From assembly GCA_011009095.1 (NCBI GenBank), contig VTPC01003916.1, positions 34,287-98,286 on the forward strand: DNA of 64,000 nt, given 5' to 3'. Of this stretch, positions 1 through 9,430 are shown piece after piece (the stretch's first letter is position 1; each line of letters starts with the position of its first letter). The notes below the pieces were generated by a model. It was given only the letters and a program-made list of their open reading frames with translations. It was not told where the DNA came from and did no database searches. Position numbers and translations under genes: made by a program. The DNA comes from Ignelater luminosus. Lineage: Eukaryota > Arthropoda > Insecta > Coleoptera > Elateridae.

Positions 1-1500
1 AGAATGGAATTGGTTGATTACGGCGAATATTCATAATGTACAGAATAGATGACCAGAGGTATCTTTAAACAACGATCTAAGACCTAACAAGGCGGTTTAA
101 GTACAACTGTCAAATTGGTTTCAAGTGCAACTGTCAAAGTTATCTTTACATAGGACAAAATAGTTGGAACAGGAGGTTAATAAAAATTTGTAAACAACTG
201 TTTGCTAAGCTTGGTAAGCCTCCCTAACCATAAAGCTACTACCATTACTATATAGTGCCTGTTTATTATATGTTACATCTTTGAAGAGTTAGATGGTTTT
301 CTTAGTTAGAAAGGATCTGTTTTCGATCAGTAGTGAATGCTTTTTTATCACAACGCTGAGTACTTAGACACTGCAATAGTACAACTATGAAAAAAATAGG
401 AAACACTCGAACTATAAACTGCAATGCTCTCAATACAGTTGTTTAGTTAGTGTATATACCATTATTCTTATAGTCTTGCGCTAACCTCAACTTGTAGTTT
501 ATCACAGAATCTAGACCAGTTGTTTTAAGAGAAGCGGTTATCTTCCAATCAGTCAAATATTTGAAATAGAATTGCCTATTTGTAAAGATATCACCATCTG
601 TTCAGGCTGTTTCTCCTTTTGTTGCAATTTAATTTTAGAAAAACAACTAATTTAGCAAAACAATCCCCCAGGGCGAGTTCGGAATCAGTTTTGTTAAAGA
701 TATTGCTTAATACGGACATCTTTTGAACATGTCAGCGTTAGTAAGTGTAACTGAATATTTAGAATAAGACGATAAGAATCAGAAACACCAAGTAGTATTA
801 GTCAAGTAATTTAAATAATCTGGCATTGAAAGTAACAAATATTTTCTAAATGAATTAGTTGTCTTCCCATTGCGTATCGGGCTTAAATTCGTTCTTTTAA
901 GTTTGCACATAAAAACTTCAGTTTGCTGGAATTAATGCCCAAAAATGCAAAGCTATGGAGTATACTAAATTGATTGAATCTCTCTGTTCCTGGTTTTGTT
1001 TTCCAAAATTAAATACTTTGATAGAGCAGGGAAGACGACGATATCTTATTAATTGACCGATTACAGCAGTCACAACAATGGCGCTGAACACCAGTTTATT
1101 TGTTCAAGTATTTCTGAGCAAAACTTAGTCTCACTTTGCGAAAGTAATTCCATGAATGTTTTTTGGATTGCTGTAGTAAAGAACAATAGGGAACTTGCAT
1201 GTAATTTTTTTATTTTAAAAATCGATCGGGAATAAGAAATTATATAAGAAATAAAAGTTTGTTTGCGCAAAAAATGCCTATATTTTCCATAAAAAAATAA
1301 ATAAATAATAATATTTATTTCGCGCTTTAAAATTCATAACGTCACCGGCCTGTTTAATACAATATAAATCAACAGATGGCGCTTATTCACGAAGGAAAAA
1401 AACAGTAACAGTACTGAGGGTTTATTATGCTTGTGCAAGTAATTGCAAGTACTTTCTAAGTAGCATTTGCAAAGTGTTGAATGTTGTTGAGTTGAAGAAG
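1..1500. other. AT-rich stretch without recognised gene
   Basis: No coding region, RNA gene or clear repeat was recognised. The only ORFs are about 60-66 codons and overlap on opposite strands at 1053-1270, as expected by chance. The outer end of the transposon that follows may lie here, because its transposase starts at 1530, but I could not find a terminal inverted repeat matching the other side. Confidence 0.5.
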
Positions 1501-2615
1501 AGCATAAAATTTATTTTTTAGTCCTAAATATGGTTTTTAAAGTTTGTTTTGTACCAAACTGTAGAAATAATACAAACAACTTTCATAATAAATTTTTTTT
1601 GTCAGTGCCTACAGATCCAAACAGAAAAAAACTGATGAAAGTGTAAATAGACATTTCAATATTTCTAATTACAAAATAAGCAAAAGCCATAGTTTGTACT
1701 GCTGTGAGGATCATTTTATTGTAAGCGTATTTAATTCTTTAGCAGTGGTTGATAATGATCATAAATATTAGGTAAAAATAGTTTTTTATTGATTGTTTTT
1801 GTATTTTCTAACGCCGCTGGAGAATGATGCAGAGAATTGGATTCGCTATAAAATGGTTGGGAACAGCTTAGTATTAAAGAATCATGTTGTACCACAGGTA
1901 TTCTTAAATGAAAGCGTTAGAAATACATCATTGCAACTTTCACCACAATCCAAAAGACGAAAACTTAAGACAATACAGAAAATTTCTAATAAGACATCTA
2001 TAAGTGTAGTGGAAAATGATACACCAGCTTTTCCTCAGATATATAAAGAACCAAGTAGAAATAGATTCAGACATGTAGATACAGCTACACAAGTATGTAC
2101 AACAACAAAACAATCAATCAATAAAGTTCTAGAAACAACTGTTAGATGCAGAACAACAATAGACATTATTGAAAATAACAGCAGGTTCTATATAGGCATA
2201 GATAAGCAGTTTTATTTTATTATAAAAATGTAAGTTGACAGAACTGAATGTCCTTATTGTCATATTTTAATAACATTAACAAAACTAAGGTTAGCTGATT
2301 CGTTTAAACGACTAGGAATCGATCTTTGTTTATTTGAAAGTCAAGTGAGCAGAATTTTTAACAATACAGTAAAAAAAATTTCGTTTTTATTAAAACAGCT
2401 TATTATTTGGCCAGAAAGGAAAACAATTTTAATTAATTTACCTATTTAATTTCGAAGGAGGTATAAGAATGTACAATCAATTATAGATTGTTTTGAAATT
2501 GAAATTGAGAAGCCTTCAAAACCTAGGGACCGGTCACTTACCTGGTCAGAATAGAAAAAGTGCAACACAATTAAATATTTAATATCTGCGGCACCAGATG
2601 GACTCATAAATTATA

Positions 2616-2643
2616 CGAGGGTTGCTATTTATATTTCTGGCCT
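2616..2643 (+). repeat. mariner 1 left terminal inverted repeat
   Basis: 28 bp, a perfect inverted match to 3811-3838. It lies directly inside the TA target duplication at 2614-2615. Confidence 0.93.
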
Positions 2644-2719
2644 CAACCACAACATTTTGTCATTTGAGTGCGATTAGTATTGTTTGCAGTTAATTGAAAA
2701 GTGCATTCCCTAGTAAAAA

Positions 2720-3772
2720 ATGGAATTGACCCGTGAACACTTTCGTGCAATTATTTTTCATAACTTTCGACGTGGATTATCACGACAAGAGTGCATCAAT
2801 GAACTTAATACATTATATAGCGATGAAGCTCCATCCTACAGCACTGTAAAAAACTGGTATAATGAATTCAAACGTGGCCGATGTTCACTCCAGGACGAGA
2901 TCCGTGAAGGCCGTCCAAAATCTGTCGTTGTGCCTGAAAACATCGATGCTGTGCGTGAACTGATTAAACAAGATCGTCATGTGACATACCGTGAGATTGA
3001 AGCATCTTTGGGCATTAGTATGACTAGCATCAACAAGATATTACATGATCATTTGGCCGTAGAAAAAATTTGTTCCCGTTGGATCCCGCATAACCTGACC
3101 AATGCTCAAAAGAAGGCTCGCGTTGACTGGTGCGTTGAAATGTTGAAAAAATTTGCGAAAGGTGCATCAAAGGCTGTGTATAACATCTGCACAGGTGACG
3201 AATCATGGATCTACGCATATGACCCAGAAACAAAACAGCAATCAACTGTGTGGGTGTTTTAAGACGAGCCAAATCCAACAAAAGTTGTTCGCGGAAGAAG
3301 CACATCGAAGCAAATGGTTGCCTGTTTCTTTGGCATTACCGGTCATGTGGCAACAGTGGCGTTAGAGCAACGTAAGACGCTCAACTCTGAATGGTACACA
3401 ACCATTTGTTTGCCAGAAGTCATTGGAGAAATTCGGAAAACTTCAAAGAAGAGGCGAATCATTCTTCATCATGACAATGCAAGCTCTCACACCGCTGCTC
3501 AAACAATTGAATATTTAACCAGCCAGAAGGTCGAGTTGATGGGCCATCCACCATACAGCCCTGATTTGGCACCCAATGACTTCTTTTTATTCCCGTACAT
3601 CAAAAACAAACTGCGTGGTCAACGATTTTCAACACCAGAAGAAGCCGTTTTTTGTTTCAAAACGCATATTTTGGAGCTGCCTCAAACAGAGTGGAAAGAG
3701 TGCTTCGAAAATTGGTTCAAACGCATGGAAAAGTGTATCAATCTTAATGGAGAATATTTTGAAAAACAATAA
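2720..3772 (+). pseudogene. mariner 1 transposase with one nonsense codon
   Basis: A mariner transposase of 350 codons plus stop, the usual length. It starts at ATG 2720, about 75 bp inside the left end. The N-terminal half has two helix-turn-helix DNA-binding regions, with VKNWYNEFKRGR near residue 43 and a REGRPKS linker. The C-terminal DD34D core is complete: CTGDESWIY, HHDNASSHTA, and PYSPDLAPND with 34 residues between the last two aspartates. The reading frame is otherwise continuous but carries a TAA at 3260-3262 after WVF. A CAA (Gln) to TAA change is the simplest explanation, so one substitution separates this copy from an open frame. It would make only a 180-residue N-terminal fragment, which keeps the DNA-binding part and the first catalytic Asp. 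Confidence 0.93.
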
Positions 3773-3810
3773 AACTAGTTTCGATCATAAATACTTGTTT
3801 TTTCATTGTT

Positions 3811-3838
3811 AGGCCAGAAATATAAATAGCAACCCTCG
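3811..3838 (-). repeat. mariner 1 right terminal inverted repeat
   Basis: 28 bp, identical in reverse complement to 2616-2643, followed by TA at 3839-3840. Confidence 0.93.
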
Positions 3839-4256
3839 TATATCTGACGATATGGTTATATTAAAAGAATCCGGATATTTAGACATTTTACCAAACAACT
3901 GCCATGTTCTAGCTGATCGTTGGTTTAAAGGATTAGACGTTCTGCTATCAGAGAAAAACGACAAATTAATTAGACCAGTAAGTGTATCGTCTGATATGAA
4001 GCTTAGTAACAACTAAGCAAACGAAACAAGAAAAATAGCAGCAGTTCGAGTACATATTGAACGTGTTATTAGAAGATGTAGGGAATTTAGTATCATCAAG
4101 GGACATGCATGCGTGGACAAAAATCTGATACCTTTATTAGATCCAATTGTACATAGCATTTGTGGTTTGGTGAATACACAAGGACCTCTAATATATGAAA
4201 AACCTTACTTTTCTTATTATTATTATCTTTGTCTACTGATACATTTTGTGATCTCT

Positions 4257-4271
4257 TTTATTATAAATAAA
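4257..4271. promoter_or_regulatory. bidirectional polyadenylation signals
   Basis: TTTATT at 4257-4262 reads AATAAA on the - strand, and AATAAA at 4266-4271 reads on the + strand. They lie between the end of the + strand THAP transposase (about 4215) and the - strand YqaJ stop (4302-4304), so each convergent gene has a hexamer at its 3' end. Confidence 0.5.
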
Positions 4272-4301
4272 ATATGAAAACAAATCAATCAACATTTTTT
4301 T

Positions 4302-5481
4302 CTATATTATATCTTTTATTAACAAATGAATTCCATTGTTTTTTACATAGTTGGTAATAGCCTTTTCTGCACAAGGACATTTAATTTCAATGCAATAATC
4401 TCCAGAAAGGCCATCTGGAGATGCTGCAAGTATTAGATGCTCCCGGCAAATAAATATGCCTGCATCATCCCTATAAGTTTGCCTTTTTTTCTCCACAACT
4501 GCTTTTACACTTTTTTCTAATTGAATGCCCCTTTCTATTGCTTGTGTTTGTAATGGAACAGAAGCCCCCAAAATACTCTCACACAATCTTCCTTTCTTTG
4601 ACCAGCGACTTACTTCGAAGATGCGTGAAGCAGTTATCCTACCATAACGTACTTCATACCACAAGCTACATTCTCGTTGTTCTTTGGTGTTATTGGCAAT
4701 TTCCTTGCATATTCCATCTGTGACAATAGTTTTATAAAACGAAATAAAATTGTCTGGATTGATGTATCTTGTTGTCCCCATAAATTTTACAATATTAGAA
4801 AATATAGAATGGTGCTTTTCCAGTGGTTTAATATTTCTTATTAATAACGAGTTGCTATCGCTGGCAGCATTCTTAATGCCATCTATGAAGTTAAAAGACA
4901 TACCAGTAACCGTCGATGTTTGGCTACATTTAAAAATAGTGTTTTTTGCAATTTCTAGTTTGGGTTTCTTCCAGTAGCATTCTACTTCAGTGACGGAAGG
5001 TTCAGAACATCTCCTATGCCGCCAATATAAAAATGCCATCGCATGCTTGCATCCACCGTCATAAAGAAATTGTTATTATATTAATAATTAAATAAAATAT
5101 GTGCATATTTTATTCTTATCCTCTGATGAAACACAGTCATGACATTTGCAAGAAATAATATTCTCATCATTTTCATCTATAACGATAGAGCATTTACATA
5201 TATGGTTTTGCATTTATTTTATGCTCTGGGGTAACCTTGCATTTTATTCCAATTTATTTCCAATTGCATCATCCTCGTAGCAATCTCTTGAGGACCTTTA
5301 ATAAATTATATACAAGTAAAACTATATTTCATTGATCATAAAACTTTACTTACTTTACAGTCTTAGATCCTTTCGTTTCAGAAGAAAAATAATTTCTATT
5401 ATTTAAATAAAAATGATCAATCATTTCCATAGATACAGTTGGAAGATTCCTAGAATCTGCTTTCTCAAAGCCTTCTTTCAT
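4302..5481 (-). pseudogene. YqaJ-type nuclease with SWIM-like zinc finger, transposon-associated
   Basis: Reading from ATG at 5481 down: exon 1 (5481-5354), a GT-AG intron (5353-5296), then a short conserved stretch ending in CYEDDAIG. After that come frameshifts and a SWIM-like cysteine/histidine region (CKC near 5145, CKH near 5050). An open stretch of 245 codons (5039-4302) carries the nuclease domain: LWYEVRYGRITASR, AIERGIQLEKS, LILAASPDGL and CIEIKCP. These match the YqaJ/lambda-exonuclease fold, where E, D and E-x-K bind metal. The gene is convergent with the THAP transposase, as expected for the second gene of an ISL2EU-like transposon; a role in processing DNA ends is inference. It is broken in the SWIM region, where an AT-rich insert of about 60 bp could be a second, decayed intron. 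Confidence 0.8.
5296..5353 (-). other. spliceosomal intron in the YqaJ gene
   Basis: On the - strand the donor is GTAAGT (5353-5348) and the acceptor TTAAAG (ending at 5296). Removing the 58 bp joins a split Lys codon and keeps the frame from the first conserved block (ADSRNLPTV) into the next (CYEDDAIG). Such a short intron is normal for insects. Confidence 0.6.
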
Positions 5482-5658
5482 ATTAATTTATATTCAAAGA
5501 ACAGGTCTGAAAATTATTTAAAAACTAGTAAGTTATAATTTAATACTACATGAATGACCTACCAATTTTAAAATACAATAAACTAACTTTCCTTAATAAG
5601 CAAATTTGTCCATATAACAAACACCGCTAACACTAATAATAAAGTTTCCAGATATGTA

Positions 5659-6324
5659 CACTGTGGTTCAATTTCGATGGGATTAAATGGGTAACTTTCT
5701 TATTAGCGCAGATAAACGAAAACGTCTTAGGTACTCTTGACCTCTTTTTGCATGGTTATTCCATTACCGTTGCCAGAAATAAGCTGCCGTATTTTGTTTT
5801 GTTCTTAGAGAGAAAAAGTGAAAAATTGCCGATTTCTTTAATTTACTGTAACTCCTTTATTTTCGAAGGTAGAACAAAATCATTTAAGCATTGTTGGGAC
5901 ACTTTTTAACGTAGGATTCAATGCCGTCAGTTGTTTTTTCCTAGTCCTTTTCTTAACTGCGCTGTAACTCAAAATTGAATTTTTAAATGGACCATTCAAG
6001 CAATTCAACTTTAAGTTACAGCGCAGTTATCAAAAGCACTAGAAAAAAACGACTGATGGCATTGAATTCTACGTTAAAAAGTGCCTCAACAGTACTAAAA
6101 TGATTTCGTTCTAGCTTCAAAAATAAAGGAGTTACAGTAAATTGAAGAAATCGGCCATTTTTCACTTTTTCTCTCTAGGAAGAAAACAAAAGACGACAGC
6201 TCATTTCTGGCAACGGTAATGGAATAAGCATAAAAAAAGATGTCACGAGTACCTAAGCCGTTTTTATTTATCTGGGCTAATAAAAAAGTTACTCATTTAA
6301 TCCCATCGAAATTGGACCACACTG
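5659..6324. mobile_element. fold-back element, 666 bp, TA-flanked
   Basis: Almost the whole segment is one inverted repeat: 5659-5980 pairs with 6003-6324 around a loop of about 22 nt centred near 5991. The arms differ at scattered positions, for example the termini CACTGTGGTTCAATTTCG and CAGTGTGGTCCAATTTCG. Both ends abut TA (5657-5658 and 6325-6326). The CAGT-like terminus and TA duplication fit a Tc1/mariner-mobilised non-autonomous fold-back element. There is no coding capacity. It lies just upstream of the YqaJ gene and may have inserted near that transposon's end. Confidence 0.85.
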
Positions 6325-6467
6325 TACAACTAAACACTAAGATTTTTTCAAAACACTATAAAAACAGTACAGTTAAAACACTATTATAAGTACGTTATAA
6401 AGATGTCTATACAATAAAAAGAAACACTCCATCACGTTGTCAATCACCAGTCACGTTGTTTTGTATA

Positions 6468-7776
6468 CAGTTTGTCTTAGGCTATTAGGAACATAGCCGC
6501 TATTGCTGCATATGTATGCAAGGTTATGGACCAATCGCTAACAATAAAAGCACTAAAAATAAACAAAATACAGCTTGTCTTGTCTTACGTAGTCTAGGTA
6601 ACGCAAACTTGCTATTTTAGTATGATTGTTTTAATAAAAATTACAAAACTAGTAGGTACCCTTGACTAAATTAAAAAAGAATAATGTCATGAGGATATAT
6701 TAATCTGAAAATTTTGACAGTTAGATTTTGTTACTATCTATCTTTGTGTTATCGTTGTTATTAAATTTTTTATTTGATTTTTCAAAAAAAAATTGATGTC
6801 TATTGAATTCCAGAAAATCTACAAGTTGTAAAATAGCATTATTTGGGAAATTCTTATCTTGACATAACGAATTTATTCGTTAATGTATTTGAAAACCGAC
6901 CTCCACCGTCGTCGGTTACAACCATTGGCAAAATAATTTTGAATTTTGAAAGGTTTGGGTGCGTTTCACCAAAACTTCATAAAAATAGAACTGTTCGTGA
7001 CAAAACGGAGCAGGAAGAAAATCAGTGTGTAACTGTACGTGCTGCAATTAGGCAAGTTGGTGAGGTTTTAGACATTAGCAAAGATACTGTTTGCAAAATT
7101 TTGAAAGAAAACAATTATAAATGTTTCAAAATTGAGAAAACTCAATTATCTTCTGAAGATCAAATGAGAAGATTGGATTACTGCGAAACGGTTATAGAGA
7201 TGGCTCCGCTCATAAAACTGCGGAAGTACAGAAATTTTTAAATAATACTTTTCCTAACCGCTTAACATAGAAGAAAGGTCAGCTGGCTGCCAAGGTCGCC
7301 TGATTTATTGGTAAATGACTTCTTTTATGGGGGCAAATTAAAAATGTTACTTATCGCCAGGAAGAAACGAGAGCGCATGCGTTGGAAGAGCTCAGACAAA
7401 AAATTATCCAAGCTATTAACTCTGCCACTCCTTCTATCATATTAAGAAATGTTAGACAAGGATTCTACGATTGTCTGGGCTATTGTTTGCCTTAGGCAGG
7501 TGTCTTATTTGAACGTCAATTATAAATATTCGTATTTTTGTGAGAGTTAAATGATTTAGAATTACTGAAAGGTTTGTTTTATGGTAAATACTTATTTTTT
7601 GTATTTTGTAGTTATTAAATGATCTCAGATTATTAAAATGCTTTTAATACAAGTTTCTGTAATTCTCAATTGGTTTCTATGGTTTTTTTACAGTACGAGC
7701 TTTGTACGATTGTTTCATAACCTTGGATACGTATACAACAATAGCGGCTATGCTCCCAGTAGCCTTAGACAAACTG
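6468..7776 (+). mobile_element. IS630/mariner-related element with internal deletion
   Basis: Terminal inverted repeats of about 62 bp (6468-6529 and 7715-7776, roughly ten mismatches) begin CAGTTTGTCT and are bordered by TA at 6466-6467 and 7777-7778. The interior carries a decayed transposase. With 1309 bp the element is about full size for this superfamily, but its coding part is incomplete. Confidence 0.8.
6843..7525 (+). pseudogene. IS630/mariner-like transposase (DUF4817 type), core missing
   Basis: The N-terminal 120 residues resemble the DUF4817 helix-turn-helix module of insect IS630/mariner-type transposases: FENRPPPSSVTTIGKIILNF, then an HTH ending VLDISKDTVCKILKENNYK and the block QMRRLDYCE. 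After about 7205 the sequence jumps to the C-terminal part: WLPRSPDLLVNDFF (7280), then, after a frameshift, RAHALEELRQKIIQA and LRNVRQGFYDC. The catalytic core between these blocks, with the first two aspartates, is absent. The copy is therefore a deletion derivative that could move only with a transposase supplied in trans. The start is uncertain because upstream sequence is not conserved to my eye. Confidence 0.7.
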
Positions 7777-7778
7777 TA

Positions 7779-8929
7779 TGTAAGGCAGGTTAGGTTACAA
7801 AATACAGACGCACCCTGATCAAAAATTACTGGCGGGAATGACGGACAAACTCGATTGGTTAGTAATCTGAATTTCAACTAAAGCAATAAGACACTTCTGG
7901 CGAAACCTGCATAGTACAGAAACTCAAAGAAAATACGCGACAGAAGCAATTCCAGGTGTTGTAATCCTTCATATAATAATGTGAGTTTGTACTTCTTATG
8001 ATTAATAAAAAACAATCAATTTTGATCGTTTTATTACAGAAAAATTTACAGTTAAGCCTTAAATTTTAAATTTTAATATTTTTGGAATATTTCTATGAAA
8101 TACGTTGGAAGATCTATTCTTCAAGATTTTCTTGCATGTCCTGTTTCATTTCATTGTATGACGAAATGTCATTGAAGGATCTTAAATCTCTTTCTTATCT
8201 TATTTTTATTATTGAAATGGCTTACTTAAATGTTATAAAATATTCTCTTCTACTGTTTATTAGGTAATAGGTTTTGCTAGTTCAATATCAATCCCCTACC
8301 CAAGGCCTCTGTTTGAGTTAACTAAATTTTCGAAAGCGGCTTTGTAATTGTATGATCACTGCATAACATTTATCTGCACAGACATTACCTAGTGTGGAAT
8401 TCAGTTTTGCTTTCCCCCATATATTGTGTATTTTATAAAAGTCTGTAATAAATTTCTTTAAGTTGTTAGGCATTTAACTAAGAAAGAACTGTATTTGAAA
8501 AGCAATAAATTATTTAACCGTCTGGGTTTGCCCTGTCATAATGCGTTCACACCCTCCAGCTGCACAAAAACAAAAATACAAAATATAAACACCGAAATCT
8601 TAGGGATTTAATAGGTAGCAGGGCAGTTAGTTATGAAAGAACCGTCGTAAGTGGGGACCATTTAAAGCAATTGCATATGCTATTTTGGTTTAATCAGTAG
8701 TTTGATTATTATTGTTGTTGTTGCTGTGGCCTTACTGTGTGTTTGTGCCACTTTTTTGATTATTATTATTGTTATTGATGTTGTTGTTGTTGTTGATAAG
8801 TGGTATCGTGTCACCCACAGTGAGTGGAGGGCGCTCGTTGCTTGAAGGGATGTTATTAGTTTAGAAGAAGCACTAGTACAATCGCTAAAATTAACCACAT
8901 AGCTAGCTATTTGCTTGGGGATTGCACGG
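7779..8929. other. spacer with a GTT/ATT microsatellite
   Basis: No gene recognised. Interrupted TTG/ATT trinucleotide tracts lie at about 8703-8725 and 8758-8798. The ORFs here are short and one is just the translation of the microsatellite. Confidence 0.6.
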
Positions 8930-9430
8930 TTAGGCGGGATCGTGTAGTCTACCTCGACCTGGAAGACAGTAAGTGAGTCCTGTCAGTGGTCCGGGCTGGT
9001 ACCACCAGGGCAGCGACCGCAGGGGCGCTCGAACTCCTGTATGTGCCTGCACTACTATCCTACAGGAGGCGCGGACTCCGGGGAGTTGAGTGCTATGACG
9101 GTGGTAACACCTGGTCGTCCAACGCGTCAGTTGGATGGCATCACAGCACGATAAGTGCTTGTTACAGGTCACCATGATCCCGGCAGTGCACTGAAGATAA
9201 CGGCCAACAACACCAGGATACGATCTTCTAGACGCGACGAGGGACGCTGCTGGCCAACCCCTCTCACTCCTGTAAGTTTTCAGTGACGTGTTTACTTGGT
9301 AAGAACCTAATGCATGAAACCTTCTTTGTAAAGGGGGAATTTTTGTATCTGGTCCTCTATCCCTACACTTAAATGGCAACTTAATGAGGCGTGAAGTCGG
9401 CCGATACTGGAGCAGAGCAAACATGCACAC
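8930..9430. other. GC-rich island of unknown origin
   Basis: Base composition changes abruptly: 9001-9060 is about 63% G+C inside otherwise AT-rich DNA, and the richness fades by about 9300. A 166-codon - strand ORF (9430-8930) covers it. I recognise no motif in that ORF, and a GC-rich stretch is open by default because stops are scarce. It may be the GC-rich end of a retrotransposon or an exon remnant. GTAAGT at 9271 could be a splice donor on the + strand. Confidence 0.4.

Larger units (their letters stand above)
2616..3838 (+). mobile_element. mariner element 1 (1223 bp)
   Basis: The element is bounded by TA on both sides (2614-2615 and 3839-3840), the target duplication of Tc1/mariner elements. 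Its terminal inverted repeats are identical over 28 bp and begin CGAGGGTTGCTATTTATATT. One transposase ORF fills the interior and is damaged only by a nonsense codon. Perfect termini and near-intact coding suggest a recent insertion relative to the decayed transposase gene it interrupts. Removing the element plus one TA does not by itself rejoin the host ORF in frame, so the host gene had probably lost sequence there already. Confidence 0.93.
1530..4215 (+). pseudogene. THAP-domain DDE_Tnp_4 transposase, decayed and interrupted
   Basis: Reading starts at ATG 1530 with a THAP zinc finger: C-x4-C in the first 11 residues, then CEDHF near 1708 and an AVPTIF-like VVPQVF near 1890. A helix-turn-helix follows (FESQVSRIF, about 2334), then a DDE_Tnp_4 core: IIDCFE near 2484, SDD just after the mariner (about 3844), LADRWF near 3911 and HIERVI near 4050. 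In this family these supply the metal-binding acids for DNA cutting and joining. The reading frame is broken by frameshifts and by stops at about 2446 and 2551, and is split by the mariner at 2616-3838. A GTAAGC at 1721, directly after the THAP histidine block, may be an old splice donor. The longest open piece is 1793-2233. The tail-to-tail YqaJ gene suggests an ISL2EU-type element rather than PIF/Harbinger; that assignment is inference. Confidence 0.75.

Noticed and set aside
2616..3838. Mariner excision restoring the THAP transposase frame
   Set aside because: Joining the flanks with one TA gives INYI followed by a stop; the frame is not restored, unlike at the other two nested sites.
4302..5039. 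Phage-like YqaJ recombinase as evidence of bacterial or viral contamination
   Set aside because: It has a SWIM-like finger, a spliceosomal-type intron upstream and a THAP transposase partner, all eukaryotic transposon traits.
8930..9430. 166-codon - strand ORF as a gene
   Set aside because: It coincides with the GC-rich island, has no recognisable domain, and stop codons are rare in such composition.
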